64,000 nt of DNA from Hyphomicrobiales bacterium. GTDB lineage: Bacteria; Pseudomonadota; Alphaproteobacteria; Parvibaculales; Parvibaculaceae. The first letter of the stretch is position 1; every line of letters starts with the position of its first letter. Location: NCBI GenBank assembly GCA_016124805.1, contig WGND01000008.1, positions 1 to 64,000 of the forward strand, given 5' to 3'. This document shows, piece by piece, positions 27,439 to 38,427 of the stretch. A model generated the notes under the pieces. That model had not been told where the DNA came from, did not search any database, and worked only from the letters and a program-made list of their open reading frames with translations. The position numbers and the translations under genes are program-made.

Positions 27439-29259
27439 TCAGGCGGCGCGACGGCGGCGGCGGATGAACCACCAGATGCCGCCGATGAGGACAATCACCC
27501 CGGCAATGAAAGGCAACAGCATCCAGCCATAGACAGCGCGCTGCTTGGCCATGGTGTTGATGTCAATCTGCACACGGGAGTTATAGCCCTCCGGCATTTC
27601 CAGCACGCCCATGTTTTTGGCATAGGTGGCGTAGTCGGCCTTGAGCTCGGCAAAGCGCTCGGGCTCACTTGCCGACAGATCATTGGTTTCACCCGGATCG
27701 ACCGCAATGTTGAAAAGGCGCCAGATGCCATCCCCGACCGGGGCGACATTGCGCACGATCTTGTAGTCGCCCTTGTAGAGGGCAGCATTGCCCGACACTT
27801 CCACGCCGATGAGATCGTCAGGCCCATAGACCTGATCACGCTGGCCTGTCAGCACCGGCTCCAGGCTGCGGCCCGTCATGGGCATCGCACCTGCCAGGTC
27901 ATCGGCGCCAACATCCGCCATCTGCAAAATGGTAGGCGCAAGATCGGTCACCAGCGCGCGTGAATTGACCACGCCTGCGGAAGGAATGCCGGGGCCCGCC
28001 ATGATAAGAGGTACACGAAGCCCTCCTTCAGAGGCATAGAATTTGTAAAGTGCGCTGGGCGAGGCCGCTGCATTGGCCCATTCCGGCCCGATGAACCCCC
28101 AGCTGCCCTTCTCACCGATATTCTCAAGGCCTGTGTGATAACCGTGCAGAGCCATCCAGAGAGCCAGACGTTTGTCATCGTCTCCGCGTGTCGGTTCAGG
28201 TCCATTATCCGAAGTCACGATAAAAACGGTGTTGTCATACTGGCCCGTTTCACGCAGATGGGCGATCAGGCGACCGATGTGGAAATCCATCGCTTCCAGC
28301 ATGGCAGCATTGACCTGCATGCGGGCTGCATAAAGCTTCTGATCTGCCGGCGAGAGATCTTCCCATTTGCGCATGCCGGGCAGCATCGGCTCAAGCGGCG
28401 CGTCCATCGGGATCAAACCCAGTTCCTTGGCGCGCGCCCAGCGCTTCTCGCGCAACACCTGCCAGCCGGCATCATAGACGCCATCATAATGGGCCGTGAA
28501 TTCCGGTGGGGCCTGCACCGGAATGTGAATGGCCTGAAAGGCCAGATAGGCGAAGAAGGGGGCGTCTTTCTTGGCCGTGCCGCTGTCGGCATGATCGATA
28601 TAGTCGATCATCTTGTCGATGATGAATTTCGATGAATAGAAATCCTTTGGCAGGGTGGCTGGCTTGTCATCCTCAAACCACGGCGCCTCTTCATAGAAAG
28701 GCATGTAGGATTTCTGTTCCCAGTTATCCGCGCCGGATGCATCAAGGGCGAAAGAATGCTCAAAGCCATGCGAGACAGGCAGATCGCCTTTCTTGCTGCC
28801 CATGTGCCATTTGCCGGTCATCAGTGTGCGATAGCCTGCCGGGCGCAAACGATCCGCCAATGTTTCGACACCAGGTTCCAGGGACAGCGAATAGCCGGGC
28901 TTGCCTTCCTGCTCCGGCGGGATAACCTCGGGAATCGTCGCCACACCTGTCTTGTGATTATCAATGCCTGTGAGCAGCATTGCGCGGGACGGTGCGCAAA
29001 GAGGCGATGTGCGATAATGCGTGAACTGGACACCCTTTGCGGCCAGCGCATCAATATTGGGTGTATGCGCCTCGCCACCATAGGCCCCGAGATCCATAAG
29101 CGCGGCATCATCAATCAGCAGAATGACGAAATTCGGACGCGTGTCGGCGGCCTGCACGGGCTTTGACATCGGCACGACAAGACCCGCCGACAGAGCGAGC
29201 GCCAAAGCATAATGACGGGCGCCGCGGCCGGCGCGCTTTGTCCAAATTGACGGGGCCAT
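27439..29259 (-). CDS. Arylsulfatase with signal peptide and C-terminal membrane anchor
   Basis: 606 residues. Exported by an N-terminal signal (HYALALALSAGLVVPMSKPVQA). Sulfatase core: NFVILLIDDAALMDLGAYGG with metal Asp residues, then Cys88 in LCAPSRAMLLTG, the C-x-P-S-R sequence that is oxidised to formylglycine, then LMTGKWHMG and IVTSDNGPE. The last ~25 residues form a membrane helix followed by RRRRR, so the enzyme is probably held on the periplasmic face of the membrane. The ATG at 29259 is chosen because GAGG lies 6 bases upstream; ATG 29265 and TTG 29271 are alternatives. No formylglycine-generating enzyme is present in the window. Divergent from the BVMO gene. Confidence 0.88.
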   Translation of the reverse strand: MAPSIWTKRAGRGARHYALALALSAGLVVPMSKPVQAADTRPNFVILLIDDAALMDLGAYGGEAHTPNIDALAAKGVQFTHYRTSPLCAPSRAMLLTGIDNHKTGVATIPEVIPPEQEGKPGYSLSLEPGVETLADRLRPAGYRTLMTGKWHMGSKKGDLPVSHGFEHSFALDASGADNWEQKSYMPFYEEAPWFEDDKPATLPKDFYSSKFIIDKMIDYIDHADSGTAKKDAPFFAYLAFQAIHIPVQAPPEFTAHYDGVYDAGWQVLREKRWARAKELGLIPMDAPLEPMLPGMRKWEDLSPADQKLYAARMQVNAAMLEAMDFHIGRLIAHLRETGQYDNTVFIVTSDNGPEPTRGDDDKRLALWMALHGYHTGLENIGEKGSWGFIGPEWANAAASPSALYKFYASEGGLRVPLIMAGPGIPSAGVVNSRALVTDLAPTILQMADVGADDLAGAMPMTGRSLEPVLTGQRDQVYGPDDLIGVEVSGNAALYKGDYKIVRNVAPVGDGIWRLFNIAVDPGETNDLSASEPERFAELKADYATYAKNMGVLEMPEGYNSRVQIDINTMAKQRAVYGWMLLPFIAGVIVLIGGIWWFIRRRRRAA

Positions 29260-29333
29260 TTCCATCCTCAAGCGTTTGACGTCTCAATGTCGGTCAAATT
29301 TTCAGTTTTCGAATGATAGACCCGATACACTAA

Positions 29334-29350
29334 TGACACAAGGCGTGTCA
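29334..29350. promoter_or_regulatory. Inverted repeat TGACAC-N5-GTGTCA between sulfatase and BVMO genes
   Basis: Perfect 6-bp arms around AAGGC in the 278-bp divergent promoter region. Size and symmetry suit an operator for a dimeric repressor such as a TetR or GntR member, but no regulator gene is adjacent. A further TGACAC half-site occurs near 29492. Confidence 0.4.
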
Positions 29351-29549
29351 ATAAAATCACTTTTGGGCGGTTCCCCCGCCGTCAATCCGCATGAAAAGCC
29401 AGAACATGCCGACCGGTGTCATAAATCGTGGCGTCGTAACTCTCCGCGCCCTAACATGATTAAAAGTCAGATGGCTAAAAGCCACACCAGCTGACACAGA
29501 ACAAGAACATCGCTGCCAAAGGGAAGCGAGAGAAAACGGGTCGGGAAAC

Positions 29550-31356
<1,807 letters not shown>

Positions 31357-31364
<8 letters not shown>

Positions 31365-32502
31365 AGGTGAGGCGCGCGGAAAGGGCCTGCGCCGTTCTGA
31401 TTTCGGCCTGTAAGCCGGCCAGCATGCGGGCAACGCCTGCCTGCCCACCCGCGGCGAGCGCATAAGCCCATGGGCGTCCGATCATGCAAGCTCGGGCGCC
31501 CATGTTGATGGCCTTCACGACATCAATGCCCGAGCGCACGCCACCATCCATGAGCACCGTGATCTCGTCACCCACGGCGCGGGCGATTTCGGGCAGGACC
31601 GCCAGGCTCGCCTGCCCGCCATCAAGCTGTCTGCCGCCATGGTTGGAAACAACAATGCCCTCCAGCCCGTGATCGCGGGCAAGTCTTGCATCATCAACAT
31701 GCATGACGCCCTTGAGAATGATGGGGCCTTTCCAGTGCTCACGAATAAAGGCGAGATCATCCCATGTGACGGTCGGGTCGAAATTGGCGCCGATCCATTG
31801 CCAGGCTGTTGCAAAGGAGGCGGCAGGCGGCAAAACACCGGCAAGATTGCCAAAGCTGTGGGGTCGGCCGCGCAAAAAAACATCATAAGTCCAGCCCATT
31901 TTCAGCATGCCTTCAAAGGCACGCCTGATCTGACCGACGGGCCCGAGATTGCGCATCATGCCGGAGCGAATGTCGCGATATCGTGTACCCGGCGTCTGCA
32001 AATCGGCGGTCAGCACCAAGAGCCTGCAACTGGCCTTGGTGGCGCGCTGAAGGAGCGTTGCCAGCCAGTCGCGATCACGGATCATATAGAGCTGAAACCA
32101 GGGCGCTTCTGCCGCCGCTGTGACTTCCTCAATGCCGCAGATGCCGACCGTTGAAAGACAAAACGGAATGCCCAATGATTTTGCCGCACGCGCGGCCTGC
32201 GCTTCGCCGCGCCTTGCATACATGCCCGCGAAACCAACCGGGGCGCAGATCAGCGGCGATGGCAGCGTCTGGCCGAAAAGCGTCACCCGGGTATCGGGAT
32301 TTGCAACATTGATCATGACACGCTGGGTGAGATGCACGTTGCCAAAGGCTTCGACATTGCGTGCCAGCGTCTCCTCGGCATAGGAGCCGCCGTCAATATA
32401 GTCAAAGAGAATGCGTGGCAGCTTCTTTTCAGCGAGCCTGCGATAATCCTCCACACAGGCCAAGGACTCGATGTCGGCCACCTCTTCACCCCCCCTGATC
32501 AT
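31357..32502 (-). CDS. FMN-dependent alpha-hydroxy-acid oxidase/dehydrogenase
   Basis: 381 residues, LldD/glycolate-oxidase family TIM barrel. N-terminal RILFDYIDGGSYAEETLARN, FMN-binding PLICAPVGFAG, substrate Tyr region PWFQLYMIRDRD, LTADLQTPGTRYRDIRSGM, Lys in PIILKGVMHVDDARLA, and catalytic His plus Arg in VVSNHGGRQLDGG. Oxidises an L-2-hydroxy acid to the 2-keto acid. It is in line with, and 71 bases downstream of, the NikR-like gene, so it is probably the last gene of the nitrogen-compound operon. That would fit a 2-hydroxy-acid product being released upstream. No clear ribosome binding site was seen. Confidence 0.88.
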
Positions 32503-32573
32503 GTTTTCTTAGCTTACAGCATGCCTCAAACAGGCCGTCTGGCAAGGCGACAAATCAGCTCCTGAAACAGGCG

Positions 32574-33038
32574 TCAGGCCTCGCCTTCATTTCCAAAGGG
32601 GTGAATGGGGGGAATGACGGAGGCTGTAAGTTGCATGCGGCCTGAAATAATGCCCCGCTTGGTGGTCATTTCATCGGCAATCTCCTGCAGCTTGCGCGCC
32701 GGGCCCTGCACCAGAATGACCTCCATGGTCTGATTGTGGATCAGATGGACATGGAGCGAGGAAATGACTTCCGCAATGTAACGGAACTGCAGATCGGCGA
32801 GCTGCTTCTGCAGGCCGGTGACGGAATTATCATAGAAAAGCGTGATGATGCCGACCATCACATCCGTGCCATAGACCGCCTTATGCTCCACCAGAAACTG
32901 GTGGAGCATATCGTTGACGGCATGGGACCGGCTGGCAAAGCCGCGCTCTGTGACCATGTGGTCCAGCTCGGTCAGCAAATCCTCAGGCAGGGAAATGCTG
33001 ATCCGGCTGACGGGTTTTGTGTGCCCGTTATCGGACAT
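32574..33038 (-). CDS. NikR-like ribbon-helix-helix regulator with altered metal ligands
   Basis: 154 residues. An N-terminal ribbon-helix-helix domain (SRISISLPEDLLTELDHMV, RSHAVNDMLHQF) is followed by an ACT-like NikR C-terminal domain. The LHVHLIH strand keeps the two His that correspond to E. coli NikR His87 and His89 (here 96 and 98). However, the equivalent of Cys95 is Thr104 (HNQTMEV) and the equivalent of His76 falls on Phe85, so a classical square-planar nickel site cannot form. No nickel gene is nearby. It lies in the transport/glutamine-synthetase operon and probably regulates it through the palindrome at 38191-38239. ATG 33038 follows AGGAGGTTTTG; a TTG is one codon upstream. It starts 9 bases after the glnT-like stop. 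Confidence 0.85.
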   Translation of the reverse strand: MSDNGHTKPVSRISISLPEDLLTELDHMVTERGFASRSHAVNDMLHQFLVEHKAVYGTDVMVGIITLFYDNSVTGLQKQLADLQFRYIAEVISSLHVHLIHNQTMEVILVQGPARKLQEIADEMTTKRGIISGRMQLTASVIPPIHPFGNEGEA

Positions 33039-33047
33039 CAAAACCTC

Positions 33048-34409
33048 CTAGAACATGTGGCTGTAGCGTTCGACTTCCCACTGGCTGATCGAGAGATGAT
33101 ATTCATTCCATTCCGCCGTCTTGTATTTGATGAACTCATCACGCAGTTCCTGACCCAGTGTCGCCTGCATCAACGGATCAGCGGCAAAGGCTGCGACCGC
33201 TTCCTGCAATGTCTGGGGCAGAAAGTGAATGCCGCGAGCCTGACGCGCTTCCTCACTGATGGTGTAGAGATTATCTTCATTTGGCGCACCCGGGTCGAGT
33301 TTTTCACGCACCCCCTCAAGACCGGCAGCCAGCGCGAGCGCGGCGGCAAGATAGGGGTTTACAGCGCCATCCGCATTGCGCGATTCGCACCGTCCGCCGC
33401 CGGCAGGGACACGCACGGAGTTTGTGCGGTTGTTTGAGCCATAGGAGTTGAAGACCGGCGCCCATGTGAAGTAGCTCATATTGCCCTGACGCACGAGACG
33501 CTTGTAGCTGTTCACGGTTGGCGCAAAAGCAGCGCAGAGAGCCGGACCATGCCTGAGAATGCCGCCAATGAAGTTGTAGCCGATCTCGGTGAGGCCGATG
33601 CCGCGCGGATCATCCTTGGGATCGCAGGCAAAAATATTCTTACCCGTTTCCAGATCATAAAGCGACATGTTGAAATGCGCGCCATTGCCGGTCTTGTTGG
33701 CAAAGGGCTTGGGCATCATGGTCGCGATCAGACCTTCTTCCTTGGCATAGTGCTTTGCCATGTCGCGGAAGAAAATCATCCGGTCACACATCGTCAGGGC
33801 ATCAGCATAGTTGAAATCAAATTCGTACTGACCATTGGCGTCCTCATGGTCGAGTGAATAGAGATCCCAACCCAGATCATTGATGCAGGTGGCAACCTTG
33901 TCGAGCCATGTGAACTGATCCATGAAACCGCGTACGTCATAGCAGGGCTTGGTCAGCTTATCATTCGGGTTGGGCACGGAGAGCGTGCCATCCTCATTCT
34001 GCTTGAGGACATAGATTTCAAATTCGATCCCCAGATTAAATCCGAAGCCGAGCTTGGCCGCTTCAGCCAGAACATTTTTCAGGGCGACGCGGGTATTGAG
34101 GGGATAGGGACTGCCCTGAAACTCATTATCGGCCGGCATCCATGCGACCTTGGGTTCCCATGGCAGCTGAATGATATGGTTGAGATCAGGAATGGAGGTG
34201 ATTTCATCATCATTGGGGGCCTGGCCCAAACCATCCAATGCATAGCCTGTATAGCGCTCTGAGCCATGCGCCATATGTTCCAGATGGTCGATGGGCACGA
34301 CCTTGCCCTTTGGCACGCCGTGAATATCCACATAGGCACCAATGCAGTATTTGACGCCTTTGGCGCGCAGATCGGCCTGGATTTTTTTGATTTCTTCTGT
34401 GCTTGTCAT
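33048..34409 (-). CDS. glnT: Type III (GlnT-like) glutamine synthetase
   Basis: 453 residues, shorter and different from housekeeping GlnA. It has [14 protein letters not shown] (metal Glu), [36 protein letters not shown] with the ATP-site His, [20 protein letters not shown] with the Arg pair, and the tail [13 protein letters not shown], all typical of the rhizobial GlnT/gamma-glutamylmethylamide-synthetase group. These enzymes ligate ammonia or a small amine to glutamate with ATP. No adenylylation site is present. Placement between an amidohydrolase and a NikR-like regulator in a transporter operon suggests capture of ammonia or an amine freed from the imported compound. A GGAG precedes the start. 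It is a paralogue of the PuuA-like gene at 24521-25885. Confidence 0.87.
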   Translation of the reverse strand: MTSTEEIKKIQADLRAKGVKYCIGAYVDIHGVPKGKVVPIDHLEHMAHGSERYTGYALDGLGQAPNDDEITSIPDLNHIIQLPWEPKVAWMPADNEFQGSPYPLNTRVALKNVLAEAAKLGFGFNLGIEFEIYVLKQNEDGTLSVPNPNDKLTKPCYDVRGFMDQFTWLDKVATCINDLGWDLYSLDHEDANGQYEFDFNYADALTMCDRMIFFRDMAKHYAKEEGLIATMMPKPFANKTGNGAHFNMSLYDLETGKNIFACDPKDDPRGIGLTEIGYNFIGGILRHGPALCAAFAPTVNSYKRLVRQGNMSYFTWAPVFNSYGSNNRTNSVRVPAGGGRCESRNADGAVNPYLAAALALAAGLEGVREKLDPGAPNEDNLYTISEEARQARGIHFLPQTLQEAVAAFAADPLMQATLGQELRDEFIKYKTAEWNEYHLSISQWEVERYSHMF

Positions 34410-34499
34410 GTCGGTCTCCGTCTTTCGGGTAAAGCATCCCTGTTGGCGGCTCGGGGGAGTCGCATTGTCAGTTTCAAAATGTGTCGTAGGGGTCAGGCG

Positions 34500-35270
34500 T
34501 CAGCCGCTCGATTCAAAATAGGAAACATCAAGCGGCGGCTTTTCCTTCAACCCGCTCAGGATGATGGCGCTGAGATCTTCCACCATCCATTCAAACCAGA
34601 TCGCACCATTCTCGGCCGTTGACCGGCTGGGCGTCCCGGTCACACCATTGGTGCTGGTGCGGTTGACCGGGTGAGCAAAGACAAGCCCTTCGGTGCGATC
34701 GGGATCGTCCGCTTCCCTGAGGCCCGCCTCGCGCACCATCTCAGGGGCGACGCTCATCATCAGGGATGTCTCTGCGTCATTGGCATGCCAGTCGCCGCCA
34801 TCGGCAAAATGGAATTCACGGACGCGCGGGCTGATGGACGCCGAATTCAGCAAAGCGACCATCATGTCATCATGCTCGGCGCGTAGCATTTCCAGCGCGC
34901 AACGCAGGGGCGCTTCATTCGTCACATGGGTGTTGACCATATAAAGCCTGCGCACGCCGGTGTGATAGGCCCAGTCCCCGACATCCTTGACCATGTTGAT
35001 GAGCGTGATGGGCTGCAGGGCCAACGTACCCGGCCAGTGACGGCTGTGGCCGATGGAACAGCCATAAAACATCGTTGGCATCATGGGCACATTGGTGCGG
35101 GCGGCCACTTCCCTGCAAAGAATGTCGGCGAGAACCGCATCCATGCCTGTCCCCATATGGGGGCCATGCTGTTCGGTCGCACCGACGGGCAGGATTGCCG
35201 CCTGACAGGAGGCTTCCAACATGGCGGGAAATTCCGCCCATGTTTTCTCAGACCATTGCATGATGCTCAC
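34500..35270 (-). CDS. Creatininase-family amidohydrolase
   Basis: 256 residues, cytoplasmic. Metal-binding creatininase motifs: [20 protein letters not shown] gives Glu, His and Asp ligands; [12 protein letters not shown] and [16 protein letters not shown] follow; [16 protein letters not shown] provides the late His/Glu ligands. Family members hydrolyse cyclic or linear amides such as creatinine, or formamide-type intermediates in cofactor synthesis. Here the gene sits directly behind an ABC transporter (GTGA overlap with its ATPase), so hydrolysis of the imported compound is the likely role. The substrate may be creatinine-like, but that is inference. Confidence 0.85.
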   Translation of the reverse strand: MSIMQWSEKTWAEFPAMLEASCQAAILPVGATEQHGPHMGTGMDAVLADILCREVAARTNVPMMPTMFYGCSIGHSRHWPGTLALQPITLINMVKDVGDWAYHTGVRRLYMVNTHVTNEAPLRCALEMLRAEHDDMMVALLNSASISPRVREFHFADGGDWHANDAETSLMMSVAPEMVREAGLREADDPDRTEGLVFAHPVNRTSTNGVTGTPSRSTAENGAIWFEWMVEDLSAIILSGLKEKPPLDVSYFESSG

Positions 35271-36199
35271 TCCACATTGTCATCGACCTCGGCCAGACGA
35301 CTCATCATTGGGTAGAGCTCTTCTTCATCATCATGGCTTGACTTGGCATAGATCAATTCTTCGAGACGGGCCTTGGTGGCCAGAAATTCATCCGTGATAA
35401 ATTGATCCGTGCTGCGTGGATGGGCGACAGGTACCTCGATCAATTCCTGCACTTCACCGGGATGGGCCTTGAGCACCAGCACGCGGTCAGCCAGATAGAT
35501 CGCTTCGTCAAGATCATGCGTGATGAAAATGATCGTGATGTCGATCTTGCGCCAGATTTCGAGAAGATGCGCCTGCATGCGCGCGCGCGTTTGCGCATCA
35601 AGCGCACCGAAAGGCTCATCCATCAGCAGGATGCGTGGCTGATTGGCGAGAGCGCGCGCAATGGCGACGCGCTGTTTCATGCCGCCCGACAGCTGGTTGG
35701 GATAGGCATTGGCAAATTTTTCAAGCCCGATCAGTGACAGCCACTGCAGGGCCTGACTTTCAGCCTCGTCATGGCCTGCGCCGTTCACCTCAAGGCCGAA
35801 CATCACATTGCGTTTCACGGTCAGCCAGGGAAACAGCGTATAGCCCTGAAACACCATGCCGCGATCCTTGCCGGGACCGGTGACCGGTTTTCCTTCAAGA
35901 AGGACCTTGCCGGATGTCGAAGTTTCAAGCCCCGCAAGAATGCGTATCAGCGTGGACTTGCCGCAGCCCGACGGGCCGACAATGCAAAGAAATTCCCGCC
36001 GATGTGTCTGGAAGCTCACATCCTTGAGCGCCACCGTTTCCTTTTCGCCCTTGCCCGATGTGCCGGGGAATGACTTGCCGAGGTTATTCACTTCCAGAAT
36101 AACCTCGCGGGCTTTCAGCCTGTCAAAGCGTGCTTTGACCGCATCGGTTTGTTCCAGGTAGGAGGGGAGCGTTTTTTTCGCGTTCATGTCGAGCCTCAT
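35267..36199 (-). CDS. ABC transporter ATP-binding protein (nitrate/sulfonate/taurine type)
   Basis: 310 residues, longer than the usual ~260 because of N- and C-terminal extensions. Walker [11 protein letters not shown]-loop [10 protein letters not shown], signature [15 protein letters not shown], Walker [14 protein letters not shown] and H-loop ITHDLDEAI are all present. It energises import by the adjacent permease. The start overlaps the permease stop (ATGA) and the stop overlaps the creatininase start (GTGA), so translation is tightly coupled across the operon. Confidence 0.93.
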   Translation of the reverse strand: MRLDMNAKKTLPSYLEQTDAVKARFDRLKAREVILEVNNLGKSFPGTSGKGEKETVALKDVSFQTHRREFLCIVGPSGCGKSTLIRILAGLETSTSGKVLLEGKPVTGPGKDRGMVFQGYTLFPWLTVKRNVMFGLEVNGAGHDEAESQALQWLSLIGLEKFANAYPNQLSGGMKQRVAIARALANQPRILLMDEPFGALDAQTRARMQAHLLEIWRKIDITIIFITHDLDEAIYLADRVLVLKAHPGEVQELIEVPVAHPRSTDQFITDEFLATKARLEELIYAKSSHDDEEELYPMMSRLAEVDDNVE

Positions 36200-37158
36200 A
36201 CCTTTCCGTTGCTGTCCCAGGGGAAGAAGCGCTTGCCCATATAGGCAAGGACGAGATCGGTCCCCAGGCCAATGATGCCGATCATGAAGATGGCCGCATA
36301 AACATTCGGAAAGTGCTGATAGCGCGCCTGCTGCGTGATGAACCAGGTAATGCCGCTGGTGGTGCCGATGAGTTCAGCAACGATCAGATAGGTCCAGGCC
36401 CAGCCAAGAAGAATACGCTGATCGCGAAAGAGGTCAGGCAGGATGCCGGGTATGACGACACGCCGAAGCAGCTGCACGTTTTTTGTGCCAAGCGTGAGCG
36501 CCGCCTCGACAAGCGCGCCATCAAGCTTGCGTGTCGTATTAGCAATGATGAGCACCTGCTGGAAAAACGTCCCGATGACGATAATGGCAATCTTGGGACC
36601 GTCATAGATGCCGAGCACGGCCACAGCGAGCGCCCCGAAAGCCGGTGCTGGCAGATAACGGAAGAATTCAACAAAGGGCTCCGTTACGCGCGAAATAGGT
36701 GTGTAGGTGCCGCAGAGAATGCCCAATGGTACGCCGAAGACCGACGAGATCGTGAACCCCCAGAAAATAATCTGGATTGAGTGCCAGAAGCTTTGGTGCA
36801 GCCACGGGCTGTCGCGGGAGGCAGGTGGCGTGGTGAAAGCCGTATAGAAGGCTTTCAGTACTTCGTCGGGGGCGGGCAGATAGACCGGATTGGCGGGTTT
36901 GCCAACCGGCAGGGCCCGGTTTTCGGCAGCGGCAGTTGCCGTTTCCTGCGCGAAGGTCCCGGGATCGACGCGCATGTCGACCTGGAAGTAGCTCACACTG
37001 CCGGGATCAGATACGACCACGAGAGGGTGCCAGACGGCGGGAACGTAACTCACAATGCACCAGACCAGAACGGGCAGGACGAAGGAGAATATTCCCAGCA
37101 AGGTTTTCGCACGGGGAGAGAGCTCCGCATGCACCGCAAAATACTTTTTCCGTCTCAT
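36196..37158 (-). CDS. ABC transporter permease (SsuC/TauC family, urea-carboxylase-related type)
   Basis: 320 residues. After an N-terminal helix ([20 protein letters not shown]) there is an unusual ~90-residue periplasmic segment before the transmembrane core. The core has the EAA-type loop [27 protein letters not shown]. This layout resembles permeases found beside urea-carboxylase (guanidine carboxylase) genes; no carboxylase is present here. The ATG at 37158 is preferred over a TTG at 37173 because GAGGG lies 5 bases upstream. It starts 32 bases after the binding-protein stop. Confidence 0.88.
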   Translation of the reverse strand: MRRKKYFAVHAELSPRAKTLLGIFSFVLPVLVWCIVSYVPAVWHPLVVVSDPGSVSYFQVDMRVDPGTFAQETATAAAENRALPVGKPANPVYLPAPDEVLKAFYTAFTTPPASRDSPWLHQSFWHSIQIIFWGFTISSVFGVPLGILCGTYTPISRVTEPFVEFFRYLPAPAFGALAVAVLGIYDGPKIAIIVIGTFFQQVLIIANTTRKLDGALVEAALTLGTKNVQLLRRVVIPGILPDLFRDQRILLGWAWTYLIVAELIGTTSGITWFITQQARYQHFPNVYAAIFMIGIIGLGTDLVLAYMGKRFFPWDSNGKV

Positions 37159-37190
37159 GGCACCCTCACGCAATCGTCAACTGAACAGAC

Positions 37191-38180
37191 TTACTTCAAC
37201 GCATCAGTCGTGATGGTGGGGTCGATGTAGCTGTCGACATCCTGCTTCTCGGCATAAACGTCATTGGCCACATTGAAATCATCCGCAATCTGGGATGACC
37301 CGTAGAGCGAAGAGAAACCATCGCCCTTCTTGAGCACCTCTTCGCCTTCTTCAAGTGTCAGCAGGCGTGTGCCGCCCAGAAATGGCTTATACTGCTCCGG
37401 TGTCAGGCCGACGCGCGCCGACATGATCTTCAACGCATCGGGCTGAGTGGCCGGGTCGTTGATGTAGGCGACAACGCGGTTCCAGACCTTCACAAACTTC
37501 ACCCAATCTTCGCGATTGGCAGCAAGGCTTGTCGGGTTGACGGCAATCACGTCATAGATGAGACCCGGTTCCTCCGCGGAGGTGTAGATCGGCTTGGCAC
37601 CAGGTGTCAGCTTCATGGCCATGCCGGAGCTTGGCTGCCAGGCACCAATGGCGGCGACATCACCTGAGGCCAGCACCTGCGGCGTATTATTGGTCGCCGT
37701 GTTGACCATCGTGACGTCGGATTCTTTCATGCCTGCTTTTTCAAGGCCGTTGAGAAGCAGCAGATGCTCCACAAACCCGATTTCAATGCCGATTTTCTGG
37801 CCCTTGAGATCAGCCAGGCTGTTGATGCCCGGCTTGGCGACGATCATGTCATTGCCGTTCGAATAGTCGGTCAGCATGATCATGGTGCTTTTGGTGCCTG
37901 TGCCGCCGAGGACAAGCGCGTCGCCATTGGTGATTGCGACAGCGTCAATGTTGCCGGCCGTGAAGGCATCGAACGAGGCGACATAATCGAACCATTCGAA
38001 GTCGACATCCACGCCTTCTTCCTTGAACCAGCCTTTTTCGATCGCAACCTGCCAGGCAACCCAGCCCGGCCAATCGCTATATCCGACCTTGAGCGGTGCG
38101 GCCTGGCTCGGGCTCGCAACTGCCAGCATGGCAGCGACCACAAGTCCGAACACCCATCCAAATTTTGCCCTGAGGCTCAT
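37191..38180 (-). CDS. ABC transporter periplasmic substrate-binding protein
   Basis: 329 residues with signal peptide cleaved near [15 protein letters not shown]1/SsuA-like binding protein: [20 protein letters not shown], then [20 protein letters not shown] and [17 protein letters not shown]. The TNGDAL and DYSNGNDM pieces recall the binding proteins of the urea-carboxylase-linked transporters, which import small nitrogen compounds. It is the first gene of a seven-gene operon. The start has a strong AGGAG, and a long inverted repeat ends exactly at that ribosome binding site. The substrate is unknown; a small cationic or amide nitrogen compound is inferred. Confidence 0.9.
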   Translation of the reverse strand: MSLRAKFGWVFGLVVAAMLAVASPSQAAPLKVGYSDWPGWVAWQVAIEKGWFKEEGVDVDFEWFDYVASFDAFTAGNIDAVAITNGDALVLGGTGTKSTMIMLTDYSNGNDMIVAKPGINSLADLKGQKIGIEIGFVEHLLLLNGLEKAGMKESDVTMVNTATNNTPQVLASGDVAAIGAWQPSSGMAMKLTPGAKPIYTSAEEPGLIYDVIAVNPTSLAANREDWVKFVKVWNRVVAYINDPATQPDALKIMSARVGLTPEQYKPFLGGTRLLTLEEGEEVLKKGDGFSSLYGSSQIADDFNVANDVYAEKQDVDSYIDPTITTDALK

Positions 38181-38190
38181 GTGACTCTCC

Positions 38191-38239
38191 TGCTTTGGTA
38201 AGTATTACGAAAAACCGAAATCGTAATACTAACAAAGCA
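38191..38239 (-). promoter_or_regulatory. 49-bp inverted repeat, likely operator for the NikR-like regulator
   Basis: Arms 38191-38210 and 38221-38239 are complementary apart from a one-base gap and a mismatch; the inner 10 bp (AGTATTACGA / TCGTAATACT) are perfect around a 10-base centre. The core reads GTATTA-N16-TAATAC (38202-38207 and 38224-38229), the spacing of the E. coli NikR site GTATGA-N16-TCATAC. It lies 11 bases before the start of the binding-protein gene, up against its AGGAG. A NikR-like protein is encoded in the same operon. It could alternatively act as an mRNA hairpin covering the ribosome binding site. Confidence 0.75.
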
Positions 38240-38427
38240 AGTCACGTGCCATGCTGGAAATCGGCGGAATTCTGCGCCATTTTCAAAAACAAGGCACGCC
38301 GACCAGAGCCATATTTATTGCGATGCACACAAAAAGAGCGGCACTGGCGTCAAAACGCTCACGATCTAGCCAGCGTCCGAAGAATGCCCTGATGTGATCT
38401 TGCCACTCGGCCATGACCAAGATGTGG

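Noticed and set aside
38181-38427. Possible guanidine riboswitch before the urea-carboxylase-like transporter
   Set aside because: I found no conserved guanidine-I/II/III motifs; the region is dominated by a DNA-like palindrome with NikR spacing.
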